NCBI RefSeq assembly: GCF_900114635.1
Contig: NZ_FOTQ01000010.1
Coordinates: 39,115 to 103,114, forward strand
Direction: 5' to 3'
Origin: Shimia aestuarii
GTDB lineage: Bacteria > Pseudomonadota > Alphaproteobacteria > Rhodobacterales > Rhodobacteraceae
DNA: 64,000 bases
Below, piece after piece: positions 46,030-55,662 of the stretch. Within the stretch, counting starts at the first letter, position 1. The number at the start of each line of letters is the position of its first letter. Below the pieces are notes generated by a model. That model was not told the origin of the DNA. It saw only the letters and a list, made by a program, of their open reading frames with translations, and made no database searches. A program made the translations under genes and the position numbers.

Positions 46030-47564
46030 CGGCCAAGCTCCGGCAGGTCAATGTCCAGAGCGTTTAGAATTGCCCCAGATGCGACCAGGTTCTTGGCCAT
46101 TGTAAGATCAGGGGCCATGTAGCGATCCTCCTGAAGCGCCGGGATTTCTTCGCGCAGGCGCTTCATCGCCCTTCGCAAAATCGGGCTTGTCGTCAGCGGC
46201 GTGCGGAATTCGATCCCCTGAGCAGCGCACAAGATCTCGACACCAAGAATGTGGTTGAGGTTTTCGCACATCTGCCCCAACCGTCGCGCCCCGTGGGCCG
46301 CCATCGACACATGGTCCTCCTGATTGGCAGAGGTCGGCGTCGAGTCGGTTACACAGGGGTTGGCCAAGTGTTTGTTTTCACTCATCAGGGCCGCAGTCGT
46401 GACTTCCGCAATCATCAGCCCGGAATTAAGGCCGGGTTTCGGTGTCAGGAATGGCGGCAGGTCATGACTCAGGGTCGGGTCTACCATCAGAGCAATACGG
46501 CGCTGCGCAATTGCGCCAATTTCCGATACCGCCAAGGCGATCATGTCCGCGGCAAAACCCACGGGTTCGGCGTGGAAATTCCCACCAGAGACAATCATCC
46601 CGGCTTCTGCCAGCACCAGAGGATTGTCCGTGGCGGCGTTTGCCTCGATTTCCAGTGTGAAGGACGCCTGCCGCAACAGGTCCATCGCGGCGCCAGTGAC
46701 CTGCGGTTGACACCGGATACAATAGGGATCCTGTACGCGGGTGTCGCCTTCGCGGTGGCTTTCGCGGATTTCACTTCCCGACAGAACAGCGCGCATCGCA
46801 GCGGCAGCCGCAATCTGGCCGGGCTGGCCGCGAAGTGCGTGTATTTCCGTTTGCAGCGGTGCGGTCGACCCCATGATGGCGTCAGTTGACATGGCCGAAA
46901 TCACCAGAGCATTCTGAGAAGCGCGCCACGCTTCAAACAATCCGGCCAACGCAAAAGCAGTGGAAAACTGGGTGCCGTTGATATACGCAAGCCCTTCCTT
47001 TGGGCCGAGCGGGATCGGGCGCAACCCTGCCCTTTCCAACGCTACTGCCCCGGACATTACTTCTCCTTGGTATTCGGCCTCGCCCTCTCCAATCACAACC
47101 GCCGTCATGTGGGCCAGGGGAGCCAGATCACCTGATGCCCCGACGGACCCCTGTGCCGGGATCACGGGGGTGACGCCACGCGCCAGCATGCTTTGCAACA
47201 GTTCGACATGCGCCCAGCGCACACCCGAGGCACCCCGCCCAAAGCTCAACAGCTTCAAGGTCATCACCAACCGGGCCAGGCGGCGCGCGATTGGTTCCCC
47301 GACCCCGCAGCAATGCGACAGGATCAGGTTGCGTTGCAGTGTTTCAGTGTCTTCGGGGGCGATTTTCAGGCTTGCCAGTTTACCAAAACCGGTATTGACG
47401 CCATAAACGGCGACCTCTCCAGCGGCGGCGGCAGCAATCCGCGAGGCTGCCTCTTCCACGGCGGGTTTGCATGATAGGTCCAAGGCGACCGAAGTCTCAT
47501 TCCAATAGACATCCGCCAGCTGCGCCAAAGTGGCCGCACCGGGAGTGAGATTCAGCACGCTCAT
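46026..47564 (-). CDS. hutH: histidine ammonia-lyase (512 aa)
   Basis: Non-oxidative deamination of histidine to urocanate. The MIO prosthetic group forms from Ala143-Ser144-Gly145 in [25 protein letters not shown] (residues 54-63), [14 protein letters not shown] and the C-terminal [10 protein letters not shown] segment complete the family pattern. Four-base overlaps join it to hutI and hutG. Confidence 0.98.
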   Translation of the reverse strand: MSVLNLTPGAATLAQLADVYWNETSVALDLSCKPAVEEAASRIAAAAAGEVAVYGVNTGFGKLASLKIAPEDTETLQRNLILSHCCGVGEPIARRLARLVMTLKLLSFGRGASGVRWAHVELLQSMLARGVTPVIPAQGSVGASGDLAPLAHMTAVVIGEGEAEYQGEVMSGAVALERAGLRPIPLGPKEGLAYINGTQFSTAFALAGLFEAWRASQNALVISAMSTDAIMGSTAPLQTEIHALRGQPGQIAAAAAMRAVLSGSEIRESHREGDTRVQDPYCIRCQPQVTGAAMDLLRQASFTLEIEANAATDNPLVLAEAGMIVSGGNFHAEPVGFAADMIALAVSEIGAIAQRRIALMVDPTLSHDLPPFLTPKPGLNSGLMIAEVTTAALMSENKHLANPCVTDSTPTSANQEDHVSMAAHGARRLGQMCENLNHILGVEILCAAQGIEFRTPLTTSPILRRAMKRLREEIPALQEDRYMAPDLTMAKNLVASGAILNALDIDLPELGR

Positions 47565-48769
47565 GCGTGTCCTCCGAAAAAGCGTTTAAAAAGAGGGTTG
47601 AACCCGATGCGATAAGCCAGCTCTGAAGGATGGGCGACATCCCACACAGCGAGATCCGCACGTTTGCCTACTTCGATTGTGCCACAGTCGCTCAACCCAA
47701 GGGCGCGTGCGGCATTGCGCGTCACGCCGGCCAATGCCTCTTCCGGGGTCATCCGAAAGAGCGTGCATCCCATGTTCATTGTCAGAAGTAGCGAGGTCAG
47801 AGGCGACGAGCCCGGATTGGCGTCAGTTGCCAACGCCATGGGGACACCCATTTCGCGCAGAGCCGCAAGGGGCGGCTTTTGGGTTTCCCGCAATGTATAG
47901 TAGGCGCCGGGCAAGATAACGGCCGTGGTACCGGCATTGGCCATGGCCGCAACTCCGTCTTCGTCCAGATACTCAATGTGATCCGCCGACAGCGCCCCGT
48001 AGCTGGCGGCAAGTTTCGCTCCACCAAGGTTCGACAACTGCTCGGCATGCAACTTGACCGGCAGACCAAGTTCCTTGGCGACATCGAACACGCGTGCAAT
48101 CTGGTCGGGCTGAAACGCAATCCCCTCGCAGAACCCGTCCACGGCATCGACCAGCCCTTCCGCATGGGCCGCACGCAATGCTGGAATACACACTTCGTCA
48201 ATATAGGCTCCGTCTCGCCCTGAATATTCGGGCGGAACCGCATGGGCACCGAGGAACGTTGTCACCACGCGCAAGGGGCGCATGTCAGCGATCCTGCGCG
48301 CGGTGCGCAGCATTTTCAGCTCCGTATCCTGATCGAGCCCATAGCCGGACTTGACCTCGATGCAGGTTGCTCCCTCTGCGATCAGGCTGTCCGCCAATCG
48401 CAAGGCAGACTTCAAAAGCTCCTCTTCCGACGCCTCTCGGGTGGCTGTCACAGTCGAGACAATACCGCCTCCAGCGCGCGCAATCTCTTCATAAGAGGCG
48501 CCTTTCAGACGCATTTCGAACTCACGCGCTCGGTTGCCACCGTGCACGATATGGGTGTGGCAGTCGATCAGCGCTGGCGTCACCAAACGCCCCGCAAGGG
48601 ATTGCGGTGGAAGACCAGCAAATCCGGATGGTCGCTCCTCCGCTCGCCCAGACCAGGCGATCCGACCATCCTCGATGACGATCGAAGCGTCACCCAACAA
48701 ACCGTAATCAACCGCATCAGGAGCCATGGTTGCAACGGTCAGGTTCGTCAACAGGAGAGGCGCGGACAT
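47561..48769 (-). CDS. hutI: imidazolonepropionase (402 aa)
   Basis: Amidohydrolase that opens imidazolone propionate to formiminoglutamate. Metal ligands appear in [16 protein letters not shown] and [13 protein letters not shown], with the ring-facing [13 protein letters not shown] and [10 protein letters not shown] later in the chain. First gene of hutIHGU; its ATG at 48769 faces two HutC-type operators. Confidence 0.97.
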   Translation of the reverse strand: MSAPLLLTNLTVATMAPDAVDYGLLGDASIVIEDGRIAWSGRAEERPSGFAGLPPQSLAGRLVTPALIDCHTHIVHGGNRAREFEMRLKGASYEEIARAGGGIVSTVTATREASEEELLKSALRLADSLIAEGATCIEVKSGYGLDQDTELKMLRTARRIADMRPLRVVTTFLGAHAVPPEYSGRDGAYIDEVCIPALRAAHAEGLVDAVDGFCEGIAFQPDQIARVFDVAKELGLPVKLHAEQLSNLGGAKLAASYGALSADHIEYLDEDGVAAMANAGTTAVILPGAYYTLRETQKPPLAALREMGVPMALATDANPGSSPLTSLLLTMNMGCTLFRMTPEEALAGVTRNAARALGLSDCGTIEVGKRADLAVWDVAHPSELAYRIGFNPLFKRFFGGHA

Positions 48770-48783
48770 TGTTTATCCTTGAT

Positions 48784-48797
48784 TATGTAGCTACATA
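48784..48797. promoter_or_regulatory. HutC-type operator 1
   Basis: TATGTAGCTACATA is a perfect 14-bp palindrome, 15 bp from the hutI ATG and 43 bp from the hutF start, suited to a GntR/HutC dimer. A second version starts exactly 21 bp further. Confidence 0.8.
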
Positions 48798-48804
48798 AAA
48801 ATAA

Positions 48805-48818
48805 TATGACGCTACATA
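48805..48818. promoter_or_regulatory. HutC-type operator 2
   Basis: TATGACGCTACATA differs from operator 1 at two adjacent positions and lies two helical turns away on the same DNA face. Its right half site is perfect. Confidence 0.72.
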
Positions 48819-48839
48819 TTAAGTCAATGGACTCCCGCT

Positions 48840-50204
48840 GTGAAGAAAATCATCGCAAAACAGGCCCTTACCGAAACCGGCTGGCAAAACGATGTTGAGA
48901 TCGGGATCGAGAACGGAAGAATCGCTTACATAGAGACGACGCCAACGGGCGCAAATTCGACCGTAAGTTTGCTGCTGCCCGCCCCCCTGAACCTGCACAG
49001 CCATACTTTCCAGCGTGCCATGTCGGGGCTGACCGAAGCAAGGGGGCCGAATGCGAGTGACAGCTTTTGGAGCTGGCGGCGCCTGATGTACAAGTTCCTC
49101 GATCAACTGACGCCCAAGCAGGTGCAGTCAATCGCCGCGCAAGTGTTTCTGGAAATGCTGGAGGCCGGTTTTGCCAGCGTGGCCGAGTTTCATTATCTGC
49201 ACCACGATCATGGCGGGAAAAGCTATTCAAATCTTGCCGAAATGTCTGAACGCATTGTGCAGGCAGCCATGGATGTCGGCATCGGTCTCACCCTTCTACC
49301 GGTGTTATACCAGCACGGCGGGTGTGACGCCCGACCACTGCACGGCGGCCAGAAGCGTTTTGGAAATGATCCGGATCAGTTTCAACGCTTGCACGAAAGT
49401 GCCGCGCGCGCCCTGACTGCGGGGCCTGCGGATTTCACAATTGGTGCGGCGCCCCACTCCTTGCGCGCAGTGGATGCCGAAGGTCTTGCCCGGTCAATCG
49501 CCTTGTCCTCAGGCGGTCCGATCCACATGCACCTGGCCGAACAGGTTGCAGAGGTCGAAGAAGTGGTTGCCCATATGGGCGCACGGCCGACGGAGTGGCT
49601 CTTGAACAATCAGGATGTTGATGATCGCTGGTGCCTGATCCACTCCACCCAGATGATCGAAACAGAGACCCGGAGCTTGGCAAGATCCGGCGCAGTTGCC
49701 GGGCTTTGCCCAATCACGGAATCCAACCTTGGAGACGGTATCTTCAACGGCACGCAGTTTCTGGCCGAAGGTGGGCGCATTGGCTTTGGCTCTGATTCAA
49801 ACGTGCACATTGACTTGTTCGACGAGCTTAAGACGCTTGAGTATTCGCAGCGTCTGCGGGATCGCAGCCGCGCCTCTCTGGCAACTCCGGCTCGTTCCAC
49901 CGGCCGCGTGCTGTTCGATGCAGCAAATGCAGGAGGCGCCCAAGCCGGCGGGCGGCAAAGTGGCAAACTTGCACCCGGAATGTTTGCGGACATCATCGCG
50001 CTTGATCTCGATAACGAATGGGGGGTCAACCGGCGCGACGACATTGCGTTGGACACGCTGATTTTCGGCGGTCACGGTCAGGACTGCATCACAGATATCT
50101 GGAGTGCAGGGCGCCACGTCGTGAAAGACGGTCGTCACGTTGCCCGCGACCGTATAACAATGGATTTCATCAAGGTCATGGGAGAGCTGGAGCAGGAAAT
50201 ATGA
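48840..50204 (+). CDS. hutF: formimidoylglutamate deiminase (454 aa)
   Basis: Amidohydrolase that converts N-formimino-glutamate to N-formylglutamate and ammonia. Metal motifs are APLNLHSHTFQRAMSG, GPIHMHLAEQVAEVEE and GFGSDSNVHIDLFDEL. The GTG start at 48840 is supported by GGA eight to ten bases upstream and by alignment of the first beta strands. Divergent from hutI and overlapping hutC by four bases. Confidence 0.94.
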   Translation: MKKIIAKQALTETGWQNDVEIGIENGRIAYIETTPTGANSTVSLLLPAPLNLHSHTFQRAMSGLTEARGPNASDSFWSWRRLMYKFLDQLTPKQVQSIAAQVFLEMLEAGFASVAEFHYLHHDHGGKSYSNLAEMSERIVQAAMDVGIGLTLLPVLYQHGGCDARPLHGGQKRFGNDPDQFQRLHESAARALTAGPADFTIGAAPHSLRAVDAEGLARSIALSSGGPIHMHLAEQVAEVEEVVAHMGARPTEWLLNNQDVDDRWCLIHSTQMIETETRSLARSGAVAGLCPITESNLGDGIFNGTQFLAEGGRIGFGSDSNVHIDLFDELKTLEYSQRLRDRSRASLATPARSTGRVLFDAANAGGAQAGGRQSGKLAPGMFADIIALDLDNEWGVNRRDDIALDTLIFGGHGQDCITDIWSAGRHVVKDGRHVARDRITMDFIKVMGELEQEI

Positions 50205-50899
50205 ATGCAGAACGCCAGTCCTGGAAAGAAGTGAGGGACCGGATTCGTGACCAAATTCTTGATCGCACCTACGCTCCCGGAGACAAGTTGCCGCGTGACG
50301 CGGACATTGCCGAACAATTCGGCTGCGCACGCACAACGGTGCAACGCGCCATGCAGGACCTTTCCGACACCGGACTGATCGAACGCAAGCGCAAGGGCGG
50401 CACCCATGTCCGCACAGATCCGGTTTCGAGGGCGACGCTCGACATCCCGATTACCCGGCTGGAAGTTGAAAAAAGCGGCGCTACTTACGGATACCAGTTG
50501 ATAGATCGGCGGAAACTGCCCATGCCTCGGGACATCGCGGCCAAGCTTGAGCAGGTTGAGCCAATCCCGATGTTGCGAGTACAGGCGCTGCATCTGGCAG
50601 ACCACAATCCACACATTTTTGAAGACCGCTGGGTGAGCCTGGAAACCGCGCCGGAAATTCTTGATGTTGATTTGACGCGTTACAGTGCAAATGAATGGTT
50701 GGTACGCAACAAGCCCTACACACGTTTTGACCTGCGGATCTATGCAATATCCGCGGATGAAAAGATCGCCAAAATGCTGGCAACCGAGCCCGGCAGCGCC
50801 TTATTGGTGATTGATCGAACCACATGGATCGGCACAGCGACGATTACATCAGTCCGTTCCTTCACCGTTCCCGGATATCAATTGCTTGCCAGCAACTGA
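50201..50899 (+). CDS. hutC: GntR-family histidine-utilisation repressor HutC (232 aa)
   Basis: Winged-helix domain at about 8-75 (SWKEVRDRIRDQILDRTYAPGDKLPRDADIAEQFGCARTTVQRAM segment, read in pieces) followed by a UTRA ligand domain, including VQALHLADHNPHIFEDRWVS and SVRSFTVPGYQLLASN. In other Proteobacteria HutC releases DNA on binding urocanate. It should control both arms of the divergent hut region through the two palindromes at 48784 and 48805, including its own synthesis. ATG at 50201 overlaps the hutF stop. Confidence 0.94.
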   Translation: MNAERQSWKEVRDRIRDQILDRTYAPGDKLPRDADIAEQFGCARTTVQRAMQDLSDTGLIERKRKGGTHVRTDPVSRATLDIPITRLEVEKSGATYGYQLIDRRKLPMPRDIAAKLEQVEPIPMLRVQALHLADHNPHIFEDRWVSLETAPEILDVDLTRYSANEWLVRNKPYTRFDLRIYAISADEKIAKMLATEPGSALLVIDRTTWIGTATITSVRSFTVPGYQLLASN

Positions 50900-50931
50900 G
50901 GAGTATCAAGGTCGCCGCCCTCTGTTTCAAA

Positions 50932-50962
50932 AGGCGCCCCTTGTTTCCAACAAGAGGCGCCT
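50932..50962. terminator. bidirectional hairpin between hutC and the hyu-liv operon
   Basis: AGGCGCC plus a TTGTT inner stem pairs with AACAA and GGCGCCT with one mismatch around a three-base loop. On the minus strand TTTTGAAAC follows, a short U-tract for the seven-gene operon. Confidence 0.75.
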
Positions 50963-50992
50963 CGGGTCCTTCACATTCGAAAATGCGTCAGG

Positions 50993-52165
50993 TCACTTTT
51001 TCAGCAAAACGCCCAACGGAACGGCCTCGCTGATCGTCCAGCTGTCCACGGCAGCAGGGGTCCCTTCCGTGATCTCGATGATTTGCATTTCCGCCGAATT
51101 TTGATGGTGCAGTTCGCCCGTAAACGTACGCGGACCGAACGCGGTGGGCTCGCCATTCATCTGCTCCAAAGCTGCAGTCACAGCCGCCCCGTCAACGGTT
51201 CCTGCACGTTCCACAGCCTTGGCCCACAGGTCAATCAGGATGTAACCGGGATAGGCGTACTGGCTGGCCGGGCGCGCGCCTGCAGCTGCTTCATAAGCAA
51301 CATTGAAGGCTTCCACTGCCGCGCGTGGGTCGTCTCCATAGATCGAGCCCTGCACTGGCACCACAAAGCCGGACAGGTTCGGCGTCGCATTAAGCCAATA
51401 AGACCCGTCTACCGCCGAGCCGTTGAGGATCAGCGAATTGATACCAGCCGCCCGGATTTGACGCACTGCGGCGACGGCACCCGGGATGTACGAACACAGC
51501 ATGATGACATCCGGTTCCTGCGGAAGCGCCTTGATACGGCTGATCTGGCTGGCGATCGAAGCATCATTGTTCTTGAACGTGTCGCGCCCGACAATCTCTC
51601 CGCCCGCTTTGGGGAACATCCAGTCAAAGCCGGTGCAGATACCCTTGTTGTATTCGATAGTAGTATCAAGCAGCACGTAACCGGTCTTGGCGTCGCGCTT
51701 GGCCTTGGACCATTCGGCCATGGTCGCACCCTGAACGGCCGCAAGGACCGAACCGGAGAAGCTGTTGGGGCCGACACCCTGGATACCGGCCTTTACGTCC
51801 TCGGCACAGAGGAAGAACGAATTCTTGCCTTCTGCCTCGGCAGCCAACGCCGCCGGCGCCCCAAAGTCGTAGTCGCAGCTGACGACCATCATGTCGGCAC
51901 CATCATCAAGCACCTGAAGGCCAGCCTTGGCAGATTGCGCGCGGTCCGTTTTGGTGTCCGCCTCGATCCACTTCACTTGTTGTCCCAGAAGGCCGCCATT
52001 GGCGTTGATCTCGTCAATGCGGATCTTGGCGGCGGTCGCGGCAGGCGTGTCATAGGCTTCCATCCAGCCAGACTTGGCGATGGCAAAACCGACGGTGATA
52101 TCCTCAGCGAACGCGGGCGCCGCGATCGCCAGGGTTAATGCAGAAGCAATAAGCGTGTGTTTCAT
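50993..52165 (-). CDS. LivK-type ABC transporter substrate-binding protein of the hyu operon (390 aa)
   Basis: Periplasmic receptor with signal peptide MKHTLIASALTLAIAAPAFA and the family start EDITVGFAIAKSGWMEAYD. It has the two-lobe pattern of Peripla_BP_6 proteins (RIDEINANGGLLGQQVKWIEADTK in pieces, then VLLDTTIEYNKGICTGFDW). Last gene of hyuB-hyuA-livG-livF-livH-livM-binding protein, so it should capture the cyclic amide opened by HyuAB. GAGGAGACC precedes the ATG. Ligand unknown. Confidence 0.9.
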   Translation of the reverse strand: MKHTLIASALTLAIAAPAFAEDITVGFAIAKSGWMEAYDTPAATAAKIRIDEINANGGLLGQQVKWIEADTKTDRAQSAKAGLQVLDDGADMMVVSCDYDFGAPAALAAEAEGKNSFFLCAEDVKAGIQGVGPNSFSGSVLAAVQGATMAEWSKAKRDAKTGYVLLDTTIEYNKGICTGFDWMFPKAGGEIVGRDTFKNNDASIASQISRIKALPQEPDVIMLCSYIPGAVAAVRQIRAAGINSLILNGSAVDGSYWLNATPNLSGFVVPVQGSIYGDDPRAAVEAFNVAYEAAAGARPASQYAYPGYILIDLWAKAVERAGTVDGAAVTAALEQMNGEPTAFGPRTFTGELHHQNSAEMQIIEITEGTPAAVDSWTISEAVPLGVLLKK

Positions 52166-52190
52166 TGGAAGGTCTCCTCAGTTGGATTGG

Positions 52191-53249
52191 TTAGTTGTTG
52201 GAGGTTTTGTAATCAGGTGAGCGCGGCGCAAAGCGCGGCATACGCAGTTCCTTGCCCGCCATGAGGCCGCTCGGGCGCAGGATCAGGACAAGGATCATGA
52301 CAATGCCGATCAGGATCTCCTGTGCGCCGCTTGGCAGGGCCAGCTGGGTCTCGCCAATCGAAATGCCTTGTTCAAAGCGCACCAACGCTTCGATCATCAT
52401 CGACAGGCTGAGGACACCGACAACTGCGCCCGACAGGCTTCCGATGCCGCCAACAACCAACATGGCGAGCGAGATGAACGTGATGCCGAGATAGAAGCTG
52501 TCGGGATTGAGCACACCGATGGAATGCCCCAGAAGCGCGCCGGAGACGCCGGTGAAAAAGCCGCTGACTACAAGCGACAACAGACGATGACGATACATGT
52601 TGATGCCGGATGCGCTTGCGGCGGCTTCGTCTTCGCGGGTGGCGCGCAGCGCAAGGCCGCTGGCGGAATTCGCATAAAGGTTCGCGGCGATGATCGCGGC
52701 GGCGGCCCAGCCCAGCGCGACCCATTGATCGACATACCGGGCCAGCCCGACCAGCGACGACGTTGCCCCGGTCACACCTTCCCAATTGGAGTAGACGGTA
52801 TTGACGATCGCCAGGAAGGCAAAGGTCGCGATCGAAGCCGCGATACCGGAAAGACGCAGGATCGTGGCACCGGAAACAAGTGCGACAAAAGCCGCCAGAA
52901 GACCCGACGCGACAGCCGCAGGCAGCACCGGCCATTCCGCCTGTGCGAGCCAAGACGGCAAATCCGGCAGAAACAGTGACTTCATCTGCGGCTTGAGCGT
53001 CAGCCATGCCGAGCAATAGGCTCCAATGGCCATGTATCCCGCGTGACCGAAGCTTACGACTCCCGAGTTGCCCACGAAGATCCAGAGACCAACCACCAGA
53101 ACCACACGGATCAGGGTTTCGGCGGCCATGCGGCCAAGCGCCTTGTCTCCGGTCAGAGTGATGGCGGCGACGAACACCAGCAGGATACCGATCAGTACCA
53201 GGGGGGTGGAATAGGCTAAAATCCGGTTTTGAGCGTGTTTACCCATCAT
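52191..53249 (-). CDS. livM: LivM-type ABC transporter permease of the hyu operon (352 aa)
   Basis: Membrane subunit with the family loop LWIFVGNSGVVSFGHAGYMAIGAY and cytoplasmic ANSASGLALRATREDEAAASASGINM. About nine hydrophobic segments. It starts four bases after livH; GAGG lies upstream, and an ATG one codon later is also possible. Note that this operon is ordered G-F-H-M, unlike the H-M-G-F order of the operon at 4-10.7 kb, so the two systems were assembled separately. Confidence 0.9.
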   Translation of the reverse strand: MMGKHAQNRILAYSTPLVLIGILLVFVAAITLTGDKALGRMAAETLIRVVLVVGLWIFVGNSGVVSFGHAGYMAIGAYCSAWLTLKPQMKSLFLPDLPSWLAQAEWPVLPAAVASGLLAAFVALVSGATILRLSGIAASIATFAFLAIVNTVYSNWEGVTGATSSLVGLARYVDQWVALGWAAAAIIAANLYANSASGLALRATREDEAAASASGINMYRHRLLSLVVSGFFTGVSGALLGHSIGVLNPDSFYLGITFISLAMLVVGGIGSLSGAVVGVLSLSMMIEALVRFEQGISIGETQLALPSGAQEILIGIVMILVLILRPSGLMAGKELRMPRFAPRSPDYKTSNN

Positions 53250-53252
53250 GTT

Positions 53253-54167
53253 TCAAATCCTCGGTTTGGCAGAGCTGGCCGCGAACAGGCCTTGCGGACG
53301 AAGCAGAAGGCAGGCGATGACAAGCGTGTAGAGAAAGGCGTCACGGAAGGGCCGAACCTCGAGCGGCAGGAAAGCCTGCAACAACACCGATGCCCCGCCG
53401 ATCAGGAAACCGGCAGCGACTGCACCGGGCAAAGAGCCAAGCCCTCCAATGACGGTGGCGATGAAGGCCACCAGCATGATTTGCCCACCCATGCGCACGT
53501 CAGCCACACCGGTCTGGGTCGCCATGATCAACGCCACAGCGGCGGCAAGAGCACCAGACAATGCAAACGCTCCGGTAATGACCACGTTCGCACGCACGCC
53601 CAACAACCGGGCCATGGTGAAATTCTCGGCAGCCGCCCGCATTTCCAACCCCAGCCGGGTCTTCTTCAGCAAGAGCGCCAGCGCACAAACCACCAGGAGC
53701 GTTGTCAGAACCACGATCAACTGCAACAAAGGCACCTGTGCCCCGAGAACACCCACTGGGGTATTCAGATCAGGCCACAGGCTGATCGCCTTTGGCCGCC
53801 CACCGTAGACTGCGAGCAGGGCATTCTGGATCACGAAACCCAGTGCGAAAGAGGAAATCATCATCGCCACAGGCGTTGCTTTGCGCATATGGCGGAACAC
53901 CACGTATTCGCTGGCAACTGCGGCCCCGGCCCCCAAACCCAGGAGGACAGGGATCAAGAGGAAGGCCGGGGCCTTGCCCAGGAACATCACCGCGACAGCC
54001 TCGGTCGAGGGGACGATCAGGGCAAAGACGCAAAAGGCGATGTATTCACCATGGGCAAAATTGACGAGGTTCATCACCCCGAAAATCAGCGCGATCCCGA
54101 GGGCGGCCATCGCATAGATGCCTCCAAGAGACGCTGCATCGAAAAAGAGTTGAGCCAGAGAGGTCAT
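53253..54167 (-). CDS. livH: LivH-type ABC transporter permease of the hyu operon (304 aa)
   Basis: Membrane subunit starting MTSLAQLFFDAASLGGIYAMAALGIALIFGVMNLVNFAHGE, the usual LivH N-terminus. The loop KTRLGLEMRAAAENFTMARLLGVRAN faces the ATPases. Overlaps livF by four bases. It would form the channel with LivM. Confidence 0.92.
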   Translation of the reverse strand: MTSLAQLFFDAASLGGIYAMAALGIALIFGVMNLVNFAHGEYIAFCVFALIVPSTEAVAVMFLGKAPAFLLIPVLLGLGAGAAVASEYVVFRHMRKATPVAMMISSFALGFVIQNALLAVYGGRPKAISLWPDLNTPVGVLGAQVPLLQLIVVLTTLLVVCALALLLKKTRLGLEMRAAAENFTMARLLGVRANVVITGAFALSGALAAAVALIMATQTGVADVRMGGQIMLVAFIATVIGGLGSLPGAVAAGFLIGGASVLLQAFLPLEVRPFRDAFLYTLVIACLLLRPQGLFAASSAKPRI

Positions 54168-54913
54168 TGTGCGGCCTCCTTCTTGGGTTGTGCCTTGGAT
54201 TGTCCGAAGTAGGCCTCGCTCAGCAGGTCCTTTTCGGCAAAAGCGGCGGCATCGCCGTCACCCACGACAGACCCGCCGCGCAACAGGATCATCCGGCCGC
54301 CGACACGAGCGGCACGCGTGGAACTTTGCTCCACGATCAAGAGCGTCAGACCGCGCTCTTCCTGAAGCTGCACGAGCGTGTCATAGACTTGATCCACGAT
54401 CTTTGGGGCAAGGCCCAAGGATGGTTCATCGACCATCATCAGTTTCGGGTTGGTCATGAGCGCGCGACCAATGGCCAGCATCTGCTGTTGCCCCCCGGAC
54501 AAGGCCCCAGCGCTGGCATGGCGACGTTCGCCAAGTATCGGAAAGGCCTCGAAGATTTCTTCGATATCGCCTTCAACCGCGCCTCGGTCGCGGCGCAGGC
54601 CGGTTCCAACCCGCAGGTTCTCAGAAACGGTAAGACTGCCGAAAATCTCGCGCCCTTCGGGCACCATCGACAGGCCCAGCCGGGCGATGGCCTCGGGTGC
54701 TCTGCCCGTCAGGAGGTGACCATCCATTTCTATCCGGCCATGGGTGGTGGCGACCGCACCGCTGATGGCCCCGAGCAAAGAGGATTTTCCGGCCCCGTTC
54801 GGACCCGAGATGAATACCCGTTCCCCCTCTTCCAGATGAAGGGTCACATCGGTCAGCGCCGGCACCTTTCCATAGCGTACGGACACATCAAAAACACCAA
54901 GCTTGGACATCAT
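54164..54913 (-). CDS. livF: LivF-type ABC ATPase of the hyu operon (249 aa)
   Basis: Walker [14 protein letters not shown], signature LSGGQQQMLAIGRALM and Walker B KLMMVDEPSLGLAPK. Overlaps livG and livH by four bases each. The C-terminal FGQSKAQPKKEAAQ tail is not conserved. Confidence 0.92.
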   Translation of the reverse strand: MMSKLGVFDVSVRYGKVPALTDVTLHLEEGERVFISGPNGAGKSSLLGAISGAVATTHGRIEMDGHLLTGRAPEAIARLGLSMVPEGREIFGSLTVSENLRVGTGLRRDRGAVEGDIEEIFEAFPILGERRHASAGALSGGQQQMLAIGRALMTNPKLMMVDEPSLGLAPKIVDQVYDTLVQLQEERGLTLLIVEQSSTRAARVGGRMILLRGGSVVGDGDAAAFAEKDLLSEAYFGQSKAQPKKEAAQ

Positions 54914-55659
54914 GCGGCCTCCTGATCTGAGCCGAGATAGGCATCGCGTACGGCCTGGCTCGATAGGATGGCGTCGACGTCGCCTTCCTCGATGATCTGG
55001 CCGGCATCCAGCACGTAGACATGGTGGGAAACCGACAGGACTAGCCCGACATTGTGTTCGATCAGCAGAACCCCGGTGCCAAGTTCCTCGGCCACACGTT
55101 TGATAAGGGAAGCAAGGTCGGCTGCCTCAGCTTCCGACATGCCCGCCGCCGGTTCATCCAACAGAAGGAAGTCCGGCGCAAACATCAGCGCGCGCGCGAT
55201 ACCCACACGTCGTTCATCCGTATAGGGAAGCCCGGCCGCAGGCTGCTCGGCCAGATGGGGCACGCCCATCCAGTCAAGCAGCCGCAGTGCTTCGGCCTCG
55301 GAGGTCGACCGGGAGTGCCCCAGACCCACGCCTGTAACAGCGAGGTTGTCCAGCACATCCAGACCCGGGAACAACCGTCCGGCCTGGAAGGTCCGAGCCA
55401 CACCGGCCCGGCGCATTTCGTGCGGCGGCAAGGTTCCTACATTGCTGTCCCCAAGCGTGACTGTCCCGGTCGTCGGAGCCTGAAACCCGGTCAACGTGTT
55501 GACCATCGTGGTCTTGCCTGCACCGTTGGGACCAATCAGCCCATGCACGGCACCCGGAGTGATCGTCATCGTGACATCCGTCAGGGCCTTGAACCCCCCG
55601 AAGGCCACCGTCACACCGGACGCCGCCAGGGAGGAACCCTTATCTTTCCGCCGCACCAT
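54910..55659 (-). CDS. livG: LivG-type ABC ATPase of the hyu operon (249 aa)
   Basis: Walker A IGPNGAGKTTMVNTLTG, GVARTFQAGRLFPGLDV and Walker B FLLLDEPAAGMSEAE, with the switch His in LIEHNVGLVLSVSHHV. The signature segment is AAGLPYTDERRVGIARAL, again the LivG form without LSGGQ. Starts three bases after the hyuA stop. Confidence 0.92.
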   Translation of the reverse strand: MVRRKDKGSSLAASGVTVAFGGFKALTDVTMTITPGAVHGLIGPNGAGKTTMVNTLTGFQAPTTGTVTLGDSNVGTLPPHEMRRAGVARTFQAGRLFPGLDVLDNLAVTGVGLGHSRSTSEAEALRLLDWMGVPHLAEQPAAGLPYTDERRVGIARALMFAPDFLLLDEPAAGMSEAEAADLASLIKRVAEELGTGVLLIEHNVGLVLSVSHHVYVLDAGQIIEEGDVDAILSSQAVRDAYLGSDQEAA

Positions 55660-55662
55660 CGT

